Assembly: GCA_023415375.1 (NCBI GenBank)
Contig: JAEZKW010000239.1
Coordinates: 1 to 9,117, forward strand
Direction of reading: 5' to 3'
Length of the DNA stretch: 9,117 nt
Source of the DNA: Bacillota bacterium
GTDB lineage: Bacteria; Bacillota; UBA4882; UBA8346
Part shown: positions 1 to 5,958 of the stretch, piece by piece
How positions within the stretch are numbered: the stretch's first letter is position 1
How the letters are laid out: every line of letters begins with the position of its first letter
The notes under the pieces: model-generated
What the model was told of the DNA's origin: nothing
Databases searched by the model: none
What the model saw: only the letters and a program-made list of their open reading frames with translations
Program-made: the position numbers and the translations under genes

Positions 1-1139
1 ACGTCGCCTACAATTCCGAAGGTCGCCATTTTGAAAATCGGCGCATCGGGGTTTTTGTTGATGGCGATAATGATATCGGATGACGACATCCCGGCCAAAT
101 GCTGAATCGCACCGTGAATACCACAAGCGAAATATATCTTCGGGCCGACCGTTTTACCGGTTTGGCCGACTTGATGTGCATAAGGCATCCATCCGGCGTC
201 AACAGCCGCACGGGAAGCACCGACGGCGCCGCCCAGGACGTTGGCCAACTCTTTAACCAATTCAAAGTTCTTGGGATCACCGAGTCCCCGGCCACCGGAA
301 ACGATGATATTGGCTTCCTCCAGATTCACCGAGGCACCTACTTCATTAACCACTTCCAACACTTTGGCACGAATGTTCCAAGCGGTTTTGGAAAGGTCAA
401 CTTTGGTGATATTTCCGTTCCTGCTTGCATCTTCCGCCAGCGGCTTAAATACCTTAGGCCGTACGGTTGCCATTTGGGGACGATGGTTGGGGCAAAGAAT
501 GGTTGCCATCAAATTACCGCCGAAAGCCGGCCGGGTTTGTAATAGGTTCTTTTCCGCGGCATCAACGGCGAGTCCGGTACAATCGGCGGTAAGACCGGTT
601 CCTAAGCGAGCAGCTACTTTTGGTCCAAGAGAACGGCCGATTGCCGTGGCGCCGATTAAAACGATGTTAGGGTTTTCCTTCCTTATCAAATCCGTTAACA
701 CTTGCGCATAGGAATCTTCTAAGAAATGTTCCATTTCAGGAGCATCAGCTACAAATACTTTATCTGCGCCAAATGCTACCAATCGTTTCGCTTCCGTTTC
801 AATTTTGTTTCCAAGTAAAACCGCAACCAAGGGCTCACCCAATTCATCAGCCAACTTGCGGCCCTCTCCGAGCAGTTCAAAAGCTACATTGGAAAGTTTA
901 CCGCTGTGTTGTTCGGCAAAAACCCATACGCCCTTATAAAGGGATTTATCGATTGTTATTTTGACATCCCGGGTTATCTCAATGGCTTTAAATTTACAGG
1001 TTTTGACACAAGTTCCGCACATCGTGCAACCGTCTTTGATTACGGCCTTATTATCAATAATTTCAATGATTCCAAAAGGGCAACTGGATATACATAATTT
1101 ACAACCACGACATTTATCGTTTAAAACTTTGATGGCCAT
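1..1139 (-). CDS. etfA: Electron transfer flavoprotein alpha subunit with N-terminal ferredoxin domain (3' end outside window)
   Basis: This is the alpha subunit of a heterodimeric electron transfer flavoprotein, carrying electrons between an acyl-CoA dehydrogenase and another cytoplasmic redox partner. I read 379 codons from the ATG at 1139; the frame stays open to base 1, so the C-terminus (probably a few tens of residues) is missing. Residues 10-20 (CRGCKLCISSC) and 38-48 (CTMCGTCVKTC) are two CX2CX2CX3C motifs, a 2[4Fe-4S] ferredoxin-like domain absent from ordinary EtfA. The FAD-binding C-terminal domain shows SGGRGLG at 281-287, GASRAAVDAGW at about 307-317 and HQVGQTGKTV at 322-331. 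AAAGGAGG at 1153-1146, 6 nt upstream, fixes the start. It follows etfB by 69 nt. Acetobacterium CarE and LctC, from electron-bifurcating systems, have the same fused ferredoxin domain; bifurcation here is inference. Confidence 0.95.
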   Translation of the reverse strand, partial: MAIKVLNDKCRGCKLCISSCPFGIIEIIDNKAVIKDGCTMCGTCVKTCKFKAIEITRDVKITIDKSLYKGVWVFAEQHSGKLSNVAFELLGEGRKLADELGEPLVAVLLGNKIETEAKRLVAFGADKVFVADAPEMEHFLEDSYAQVLTDLIRKENPNIVLIGATAIGRSLGPKVAARLGTGLTADCTGLAVDAAEKNLLQTRPAFGGNLMATILCPNHRPQMATVRPKVFKPLAEDASRNGNITKVDLSKTAWNIRAKVLEVVNEVGASVNLEEANIIVSGGRGLGDPKNFELVKELANVLGGAVGASRAAVDAGWMPYAHQVGQTGKTVGPKIYFACGIHGAIQHLAGMSSSDIIIAINKNPDAPIFKMATFGIVGD

Positions 1140-1145
1140 AATGGT

Positions 1146-1153
1146 CCTCCTTT
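1146..1153 (-). promoter_or_regulatory. Ribosome binding site of etfA
   Basis: On the minus strand AAAGGAGG ends 6 nt before the ATG at 1139. It is a near-perfect Shine-Dalgarno sequence and fixes the start, placing the ferredoxin motifs right at the N-terminus. Confidence 0.85.
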
Positions 1154-1189
1154 AATCAACGTTCGATTAGCCAAATTGGAGTTTAGTTA

Positions 1190-1203
1190 CAAGCTTGAGC
1201 TTG
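1190..1203 (-). other. Small hairpin between etfB and etfA
   Basis: The 69-nt etfB-etfA spacer contains CAAGC-TCAA-GCTTG (minus strand), a perfect 5-bp stem with a 4-nt loop, 5 nt after the etfB stop. No U-tract follows, so it does not look like a terminator. It could mark an mRNA processing or stability point. Stems this short also occur by chance. Confidence 0.3.
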
Positions 1204-1208
1204 GCTAC

Positions 1209-1994
1209 TTATACGATTTTACGGCAAACAATGGCATCTACCAAGGACTTCACTTGTTCCTCAGGAGTACCTTCGAAAATCTCGCCCTGGCATTTCATTT
1301 CCGGTACGAAAATGGTTTTAACCCAGGTCGGTGAGCCGTTTAAACCGGATTTCTCCGGATCAGCCCCGATATCGGCTGCAGTCCAAGAAGGAATCACTGC
1401 TTTTTTAGCCCGCATCATACCTTTTAACGAAGGCATCCGGGGCTCATTAATCTCTTTCACAACGGTAATTAATGCCGGTAGTGGCAACTGAACCCGTTCG
1501 AACCCATCTTCATTCATACGCTCGACGGTCATTTCGGTCTCACTGATTTCATTGATTTTCTTTACATACGTAATATGAGGAATACCTAACTTCTCGGCAA
1601 TCTCCGGGCCAACTTGGGCAGTATCACCGTCAATTGCTTGTTTACCGCAAAGGATCAATTGAACGTCACCAATCTTTTCAATTCCTTTACTGAGCGCGTA
1701 GGAAGTGGCCAACGTATCGGAACCGGCGAAAGCCCGATCCGATAAAAGAATCGCATCATCAACGCCCATCCCGATTGTTTCCCGGAGTTGCTCGGCAGCC
1801 TGAGGCGGACCCATGGAAACAACTGTAATGGTACCCCCTAATTTTTCTTTAATGCGCAAAGCTTCCTCAATGGCATACAAATCGAAGGGATTTAAAATAC
1901 TAGCGACTCCTTCACGAATCAGGGTATTCGTTTCAGGATTAATCTTAACTTCAGTTGTATCGGGCACTTGTTTAACACAAACGACAATCTTCAC
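1209..1994 (-). CDS. etfB: Electron transfer flavoprotein beta subunit
   Basis: This is the beta subunit of the Etf heterodimer; it binds AMP or, in bifurcating Etfs, a second FAD, and docks the partner dehydrogenase. With the GTG start at 1994 the protein is 261 residues, a normal family length. It begins MKIVVCVKQVPDT, the usual EtfB N-terminus. Family motifs are NPFDLYAIEEAL (35-46), GKQAIDGDTAQVGP (117-130, nucleotide-binding region) and EPRMPSLKG (184-192, the recognition-loop region that contacts dehydrogenases). The frame can be opened two codons further up at a TTG (2000), but AGGAGG at 2009-2004 is only 3 nt from it and 9 nt from the GTG, so GTG is preferred. It lies between acd and etfA. 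The 182 nt upstream hold an inverted-repeat element and no convincing separate promoter, so it is probably transcribed with acd. Confidence 0.95.
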   Translation of the reverse strand: MKIVVCVKQVPDTTEVKINPETNTLIREGVASILNPFDLYAIEEALRIKEKLGGTITVVSMGPPQAAEQLRETIGMGVDDAILLSDRAFAGSDTLATSYALSKGIEKIGDVQLILCGKQAIDGDTAQVGPEIAEKLGIPHITYVKKINEISETEMTVERMNEDGFERVQLPLPALITVVKEINEPRMPSLKGMMRAKKAVIPSWTAADIGADPEKSGLNGSPTWVKTIFVPEMKCQGEIFEGTPEEQVKSLVDAIVCRKIV

Positions 1995-2003
1995 CAACAA
2001 TCT

Positions 2004-2009
2004 CCTCCT
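2004..2009 (-). promoter_or_regulatory. Ribosome binding site of etfB, decides the GTG start
   Basis: AGGAGG on the minus strand lies 9 nt upstream of GTG at 1994 and only 3 nt upstream of the alternative TTG at 2000. The spacing favours GTG, which also gives the standard MKIVVCVKQ N-terminus. Confidence 0.8.
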
Positions 2010-2037
2010 GTCTTATAACAAATATCATACTAAAAAG

Positions 2038-2166
2038 GGCTGTCCCAAAAGTAAATTCGTGCGTTCACGCACGCACGATAAAGAAATACAATATATAACA
2101 CTTTGTTTAATCCATGAAGCCATATATTGTATTTCTTATTGATCGTAAAGTACTTTTTAGACAGCC
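2038..2166. repeat. 129-bp nested inverted-repeat element (MITE-like) between acd and etfB
   Basis: The outer ends are imperfect inverted repeats: 2038-2053 (GGCTGTCCCAAAAGTA) and the complement of 2151-2166 (GGCTGTCTAAAAAGTA) match at 14 of 16 positions. Inside is a perfect 16-bp inverted repeat, AAGAAATACAATATAT at 2081-2096 with its complement at 2122-2137, around a 25-nt loop. There is no coding capacity. The element begins 10 nt after the acd stop codon. Terminal repeats opening GGCTGTC resemble, from memory, ends of some Firmicute insertion sequences (IS1182-like), so a non-autonomous MITE is the best guess. No clear target-site duplication is visible. On the transcript the outer stem closes just before CTTTTT, so it could also affect readthrough from acd into etfBA. 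Confidence 0.65.
2058..2073. repeat. CG-rich hairpin inside the left arm of the inverted-repeat element
   Basis: CGTGCG-TTCA-CGCACG is a perfect 6-bp stem with a 4-nt loop. The interval between outer and inner repeats is 27 nt in this arm but 13 nt in the other, so this hairpin accounts for the asymmetry and looks like a later insertion or expansion. Confidence 0.5.
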
Positions 2167-2176
2167 TCTGAAACGA

Positions 2177-3337
2177 TTATTTCTTTCCGGCGAGTTCCTT
2201 GATAAGTTCTAATGCGATAATGTTTCGCTGAATTTGGTTGGTTCCTTCATAGATTTGGGTGATTTTCGCATCACGAACCATTTTTTCGACCGGATATTCT
2301 TTCATATAGCCATAGCCGCCGAAGACTTGTAAAGCATCCACAGTCACTTTCATGGCTACATCGGAAGCGAAGACTTTAGCCATGGAGGATTCCTTAGAAA
2401 AATTCTTGGCGCCGCCGTCAATCATTTTGGCAGTCGCATAAACCAAGGCTCTAGCTGCCTCAACTTGGATCGCCATATCGGCCAGCATATGTTGGATAGC
2501 TTGGAATGATGAGATGGGTTGTCCGAATTGAACCCGTTCATGAGCATACTTAACGGCTGCATCCAGTGCTCCCTGGGCAACGCCGATAGCTTGAGCGCCG
2601 ATACCGGGACGGGTGCGGTCAAAAGTCCTCATTGCAGCAACAAAGCCAACGCCTTCTTTACCGCCTAACAGATTTTCCTTGGGAACCCGGCAATTATCAA
2701 AGATTAATTCACGGGTCGCCGAAGCCCGGATACCCATTTTGTTTTCCTTCTTACCGAAAGAAAAACCAGGTGTGCCTTTTTCTACAATAAAGCAACTAAT
2801 CCCTCGTGGGCCCTTGCTTCTATTGGTTACCGCCATCACCGTATAAATTTCGGCTTCTCCGCCGTTGGTGATCCATTGTTTGGTTCCATTGATTACATAT
2901 TCATTGCCGTCTAAAACCGCAGTGGTTTCCATACCGGCAACGTCACTACCGGCATTTGCTTCAGTTAAACCATAAGCGGCTAACTTTTTACCGGAAGCAA
3001 TTTGGGGAAGGTATTTTTTCTTTTGTTCTTCAGAGCCAAGAACTAATATCGGCATGCAACCAAGTCCGGATGCTGCATAACTAACAGCCACACCACTGCA
3101 AGCCCGAGAGAGTTCTTCAACGACTAAACATTGTTCAAGGACTCCGCCACCCATTCCGCCATATTCTTCTGGGAGATATACTCCAAACAGATCAGCATCG
3201 GCAATTATCTTCAGTAATTCCCAGGGGAATTCCCCACTTTCGTCAAATTCCAACGCTCTGGGAGCTACTTTTTCATCGGCAATCCGCCGGGCTAAATCTT
3301 TAATCATTTGTTGTTCTTCTGTTAAAAAATAATCCAA
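2177..3337 (-). CDS. Acyl-CoA dehydrogenase
   Basis: This FAD flavoenzyme catalyses alpha,beta-oxidation of an acyl-CoA, or the reverse enoyl-CoA reduction when coupled to a bifurcating Etf, in the cytoplasm. The 386 residues are a normal length for short/medium-chain members. Visible signatures are MDYFLTEEQQMI at the N-terminus, AYGLTEANAGSD (121-132) and TKQWITNGG (152-160) in the FAD/substrate region, and RDAKITQIYEGTNQIQR (355-371), in which Glu364 is the expected catalytic base. TRPGIGAQA (242-250) is somewhat medium-chain-like, but the substrate cannot be read from this. The start is TTG, supported by GAGGAGGG at 3352-3345 with 7-nt spacing and by the family N-terminus; the next ATG (residue 11) would remove conserved residues. 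It leads an acd-etfB-etfA unit with its own promoter. It may equally serve fatty or amino acid oxidation, or reduction of an enoyl-CoA such as crotonyl- or aryl-acrylyl-CoA. Confidence 0.95.
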   Translation of the reverse strand: MDYFLTEEQQMIKDLARRIADEKVAPRALEFDESGEFPWELLKIIADADLFGVYLPEEYGGMGGGVLEQCLVVEELSRACSGVAVSYAASGLGCMPILVLGSEEQKKKYLPQIASGKKLAAYGLTEANAGSDVAGMETTAVLDGNEYVINGTKQWITNGGEAEIYTVMAVTNRSKGPRGISCFIVEKGTPGFSFGKKENKMGIRASATRELIFDNCRVPKENLLGGKEGVGFVAAMRTFDRTRPGIGAQAIGVAQGALDAAVKYAHERVQFGQPISSFQAIQHMLADMAIQVEAARALVYATAKMIDGGAKNFSKESSMAKVFASDVAMKVTVDALQVFGGYGYMKEYPVEKMVRDAKITQIYEGTNQIQRNIIALELIKELAGKK

Positions 3338-3344
3338 AATATTG

Positions 3345-3352
3345 CCCTCCTC
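3345..3352 (-). promoter_or_regulatory. Ribosome binding site of acd, supports the TTG start
   Basis: GAGGAGGG on the minus strand lies 7 nt before TTG at 3337. No ATG lies at a suitable distance, so TTG initiation is well supported. Confidence 0.8.
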
Positions 3353-3400
3353 AAAAAAATGTAAAATTATGGAACTCCACTATTACCAAATTTCTTCTAA

Positions 3401-3430
3401 AGTCTAACATAAGCAAATTGAGCTTGTCAA
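3401..3430 (-). promoter_or_regulatory. Sigma-70/SigA-type promoter of acd-etfB-etfA
   Basis: On the minus strand, TTGACA (3430-3425, perfect -35) and TAGACT (3406-3401, four of six matches to TATAAT) are 18 nt apart. A start near 3394 would leave a leader of roughly 57 nt ahead of acd. The -35 box lies inside one of the GCTTG-A-CAAGC palindromes, so a bound regulator would compete with RNA polymerase. Confidence 0.6.
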
Positions 3431-3462
3431 GCACGCTTATTAAGCACACTGATTTATCAAGC
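3422..3462 (-). promoter_or_regulatory. Candidate operator: three related 11-bp palindromic repeats
   Basis: The minus strand carries GCTTGATAAAT (3462-3452), GCTTAATAAGC (3445-3435) and GCTTGACAAGC (3432-3422), each preceded by GT. The last two are perfect 5-bp inverted repeats around a central A; the first keeps only one good half. Centres are 13 and 17 bp apart. The site nearest the gene covers the -35 box. This layout fits cooperative binding of a dimeric repressor, but no regulator gene is present to name it. Confidence 0.5.
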
Positions 3463-3490
3463 ACGGTTGATTTATTAAACGGGTCCACCT

Positions 3491-4480
3491 TTATTTCATA
3501 CCGGATAGCCCTTTGATGATATCATGGAGATGAACAATACCGATAGGAAATCCGTCTTCATCAATGACCGGCAAAACAGTGATATTCTTTTGTTCCATCA
3601 CATGCATGGCTTCAGCAGCCATTTTATCCTTGGTAATCGTGCGGGGGCCTTTGGTCATGACTTCCTTAATTGTTAAGGCTAACGGATTTTCGTATTTTTC
3701 CAAAATACGCCGTAAATCACCGTCTGTAACAATACCCACCAATACCCCTCGATCATTCACCACGATCGCCGCGCCATGATTACCATGAGCAGTCATGGTG
3801 ATGACCGCATCACGCATTATCTTATCTTGATGAATCAGAGGATTCTTGTCCCCTGTATACATCAATTTTTCTACAGTCAACAATAATTTGCGTCCCAATG
3901 CTCCACCTGGATGATACAAGGCAAAATTCTCCGCTGTAAAATGTCTGGCTCCCAAGAGGGTTACTGCGAGTGCATCTCCAATCGCCAAATGGGCGGTCGT
4001 ACTAGCTGTCGGCGCAAGCCCTAATGAACACGCTTCTTTTTCGACTTTGATTTCCAGTATGATATCGCTATTCTTTGCAAGGACTGAAGTCCTTGAGCCG
4101 GTCATACTGATGATCGACGCTCCCAATATTTTCAGCGTCGGCAAGATCGACAAAATCTCATTATTTTCTCCGCTCGCCGAAATAGCGATCACCACATCCT
4201 GCGGCGTTACCATTCCTAAGTCCCCATGAATAGCTTCTGCCGGATGTAAAAAGAAGGATGGAGTCCCGGTACTGGCAAGTGTGGCCGATATTTTATGCCC
4301 GATATGACCTGATTTGCCCATTCCGGTGACAATCACCCGACCGGTACAATTTAAAATCATTTCCACAGCCTGAATGAATTCTTCCCCCAAGGCTTCGATC
4401 TGGGCTAAAATTGTATCGGCCTCAATTTTCAATACTTCCCTTGCCTGTTGCAGATAAGTATGTTTTTCAGTGGCCAGCAT
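3491..4480 (-). CDS. kdsD: D-arabinose-5-phosphate isomerase (SIS domain plus two CBS domains)
   Basis: This enzyme interconverts D-ribulose 5-phosphate and D-arabinose 5-phosphate, the first step of Kdo synthesis, in the cytoplasm. Its 329 residues match E. coli KdsD (328). The SIS domain covers about 30-180, with GMGKSGHIG at 53-61, HGDLGMVTPQDVVIAIS at 85-101 and STTAHLAIGDALAV at 160-173. The catalytic set reported for E. coli (Lys59, Glu111, Glu152, His193) appears here at a constant offset as Lys56, Glu108, Glu149 and His190. Two CBS motifs follow at about 206-262 (ending IVTDGDLRRIL) and 274-325. The ATG at 4480 lies 2 nt after the kdsC stop, with AAAGGGGAGA inside kdsC as ribosome binding site. 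It is the last LPS gene; no clear terminator follows. KpsF and GutQ are paralogues with the same activity, but the kdsA-kdsC context favours KdsD. Confidence 0.95.
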   Translation of the reverse strand: MLATEKHTYLQQAREVLKIEADTILAQIEALGEEFIQAVEMILNCTGRVIVTGMGKSGHIGHKISATLASTGTPSFFLHPAEAIHGDLGMVTPQDVVIAISASGENNEILSILPTLKILGASIISMTGSRTSVLAKNSDIILEIKVEKEACSLGLAPTASTTAHLAIGDALAVTLLGARHFTAENFALYHPGGALGRKLLLTVEKLMYTGDKNPLIHQDKIMRDAVITMTAHGNHGAAIVVNDRGVLVGIVTDGDLRRILEKYENPLALTIKEVMTKGPRTITKDKMAAEAMHVMEQKNITVLPVIDEDGFPIGIVHLHDIIKGLSGMK

Positions 4481-4482
4481 GA

Positions 4483-5049
4483 TTATTGGATCTCCCCTTT
4501 GGATGACGTTTGACGTTGATGACCGTTATCGGAATATAAACCCAAGGCTTCGGCCCATCTTTGTTCGTGTTTTAAAAATAGTTCAATAATCTCTCTAACT
4601 GCTCCGGAGCCTCCAACAGCATTTGTGATATAATCAGCCCGCTCTTTGATTTCAGTGCAACCATTGCTGACAGTAAAGGTTATGGCAGCTTTTTGAAACG
4701 GTCCCCAATCATTCAGATCATCACCGATATACATGACGTTATCCCAATTTAAATTGAGCTTAATGAGTAATTCTTCAATAGCTTCAACCTTATTTGTGAT
4801 TCCCTGCATCAAATGAGGAATATGGAGCTCCTTGGCCCTCTGCGTCACAATGTCGGAGCTCCGGCCGGTAACCCAAGCCACCTGATAGCCCAATTTTACC
4901 AGAACATTTAGGCCTAAACCGTCTCGGGCGCTAAACATTTTGGCCTCAAAGCCACCTGTGCCGATAATGATACTGCCATCGGTTAAAACTCCGTCAACAT
5001 CCATAGCAATCAGGCGGATTTGCCCTAAAGCCATCTTTTCAAATTTCAT
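4483..5049 (-). CDS. kdsC: 3-deoxy-D-manno-octulosonate 8-phosphate phosphatase
   Basis: This HAD-superfamily phosphatase hydrolyses Kdo-8-phosphate to Kdo, the step after KdsA. From the ATG at 5049 the protein has 188 residues, typical of the cap-less tetrameric KdsC type. The HAD motifs are all present: DVDGVLTDG at 17-25 (nucleophile Asp17, acid/base Asp19), TGR at 61-63, the motif III lysine probably Lys87, and GDDLND at 109-114 for Mg2+. GGSGAVREI near 146-154 corresponds to the conserved GGRGAVRE tail with Arg replaced by Ser. A TTG three codons further up (5058) also opens the frame, but the AAGG at 5062-5059 abuts it and lies 9 nt from the ATG. It overlaps the 3' end of kdsA by 11 nt, which suggests translational coupling. 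Confidence 0.93.
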   Translation of the reverse strand: MKFEKMALGQIRLIAMDVDGVLTDGSIIIGTGGFEAKMFSARDGLGLNVLVKLGYQVAWVTGRSSDIVTQRAKELHIPHLMQGITNKVEAIEELLIKLNLNWDNVMYIGDDLNDWGPFQKAAITFTVSNGCTEIKERADYITNAVGGSGAVREIIELFLKHEQRWAEALGLYSDNGHQRQTSSKGEIQ

Positions 5050-5851
5050 CTTGAACAACCTTATGGATTCGGACCAACGTTTGTAATAACGTTTTTAGTT
5101 TAGAAAGTTCCAACATATTGGGGCCATCTGATTTTCCATGATCAGGATCGTCATGAACTTCCAGGAATAAACCGTCTACTCCGGTGGCTACGGCTGCCCG
5201 GCAAAGATATGGAACGAAGCGGCGGTTTCCTCCGGAGGACTTCCCTAAACCACCCGGTTCCTGAACGCTATGGGTACCATCAAAGATGACCGGTACGCCA
5301 AAGGAACGCATAATCGGTAGTGACCTCATATCGACAACCAATTGATGATAGCCGAAGGAAACACCCCGTTCGGTGAGAAGAACCTGACGGTTGCCGACGG
5401 CTATGACTTTTTCAATAGCATTCCGCATATCTTCGGGAGCGCTAAATTGTCCTTTTTTGATGTTAATAATCCTTCCCGTCCGGGCTGCCTCCATCACCAA
5501 ATCGGTTTGGCGGGATAAAAAGGCCGGGATTTGAATGATGTCAAGCACTTCCGCCGCAGCGACTATCTGACTTAAGTCGTGAACATCCGATAATACCGGT
5601 ACACCAAACTCTTCCTTGACTTCTTTTAATATCGCGAGTCCATCTTTTAGTCCCGGTCCTCTGAATGAATCCCCGGCAGTGCGGTTTGCTTTATCAAACG
5701 AAGCTTTAAAAACAAACTTCACGCCCACCTCAGCCGTAATCTTTTTTAATTCTCCGGCCATCATCCTAACATGCTCTCGGGATTCGATAACGCAAGGCCC
5801 GGCAATGAGTAATAATTCATTTCCCAAAAGGTCTTGTAATTTATAATCCAC
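5039..5851 (-). CDS. kdsA: 3-deoxy-8-phosphooctulonate (Kdo-8-phosphate) synthase, metal-dependent type
   Basis: This enzyme condenses phosphoenolpyruvate with arabinose 5-phosphate to give Kdo-8-phosphate. The GTG start at 5851 gives 270 residues, normal for the family; the frame reaches a TTG at 5890, but AAGGAGGT lies 6 nt before the GTG and the extension has no family counterpart. Motifs include AGPCVIES (17-24), KASFDKANRT, LSRQTDL, VDMRSLPIM, DGTHSVQ (191-197) and FLEVHDDPDHGKSDGP (229-244). Cys20, His194, Glu231 and Asp242 match the Aquifex aeolicus metal ligands (Cys11, His185, Glu222, Asp233) with identical spacing. E. coli, the metal-independent type, has Asn in place of the Cys. 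A divalent-metal enzyme is therefore expected. It follows lpxK by 107 nt and overlaps kdsC. Confidence 0.96.
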   Translation of the reverse strand: MDYKLQDLLGNELLLIAGPCVIESREHVRMMAGELKKITAEVGVKFVFKASFDKANRTAGDSFRGPGLKDGLAILKEVKEEFGVPVLSDVHDLSQIVAAAEVLDIIQIPAFLSRQTDLVMEAARTGRIINIKKGQFSAPEDMRNAIEKVIAVGNRQVLLTERGVSFGYHQLVVDMRSLPIMRSFGVPVIFDGTHSVQEPGGLGKSSGGNRRFVPYLCRAAVATGVDGLFLEVHDDPDHGKSDGPNMLELSKLKTLLQTLVRIHKVVQDEI

Positions 5852-5853
5852 TA

Positions 5854-5865
5854 AAAAACCTCCTT
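5854..5865 (-). promoter_or_regulatory. Ribosome binding site of kdsA, decides the GTG start
   Basis: The minus strand reads GAAGGAGGTTTTTTA just before GTG at 5851. The AAGGAGGT core is a full anti-16S match at ideal distance, and it lies inside the frame of the longer TTG-start alternative, ruling that alternative out for practical purposes. Confidence 0.85.
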
Positions 5866-5873
5866 CATCTTGT

Positions 5874-5887
5874 AGAGTTGTTACTCT
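5874..5887 (-). other. Small hairpin in the kdsA leader
   Basis: AGAGT-AACA-ACTCT (minus strand) is a 5-bp stem with a 4-nt loop, ending 8-10 nt upstream of the kdsA Shine-Dalgarno sequence. It may be chance or modest local mRNA structure. Confidence 0.25.
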
Positions 5888-5941
5888 CAATCTTCAAGCC
5901 CAAATCCAAAATAACACAAGGGATCCTGCAAACCTTTTCTC

Positions 5942-5958
5942 TGTCGCGCTCGCGCGCG
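5942..5958. repeat. CG-alternating patch and hairpin after the lpxK stop
   Basis: The plus strand reads TGTCGCGCTCGCGCGCG directly against the lpxK stop codon. On the mRNA it forms CGCGC-GCGA-GCGCG, a GC-only 5-bp stem with a GNRA-type loop. No U-tract follows, so it is not a normal terminator. The first 16 bases match 15 of 16 with the patch inside waaA (7648-7633, opposite strand). It stands out against the moderate-GC surroundings. Confidence 0.5.

Noticed and set aside
99..711. Two overlapping plus-strand open frames of about 150 codons
   Set aside because: They lie antisense to etfA, whose ferredoxin and FAD motifs are clear; the translated proteins show no family features.
2012..2020. 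Extended -10 element TGTTATAAG upstream of etfB
   Set aside because: A transcript from it would begin at or within the etfB Shine-Dalgarno sequence, and no -35 is found at the right distance.
2024..2029. TATGAT as a -10 box for an etfB promoter
   Set aside because: Five of six bases match TATAAT, but the sequence 17-18 nt upstream (ACTTTT/TACTTT) is a poor -35.
3422..3465. Repeats considered as a small CRISPR array
   Set aside because: Units are only 11-13 bp, spacing is 13-17 bp, there is no leader or cas gene, and they overlap a promoter; an operator fits better.
5852..5890. N-terminal extension of KdsA from a TTG at 5890
   Set aside because: A perfect Shine-Dalgarno sequence lies inside this extension directly ahead of the GTG at 5851, and the family begins there.
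5945..5958. CG hairpin after lpxK as an intrinsic terminator
   Set aside because: The stem is GC-rich but followed by ACAGAGAAAAGG on the transcript, with no U-tract; kdsA downstream has no convincing promoter of its own.
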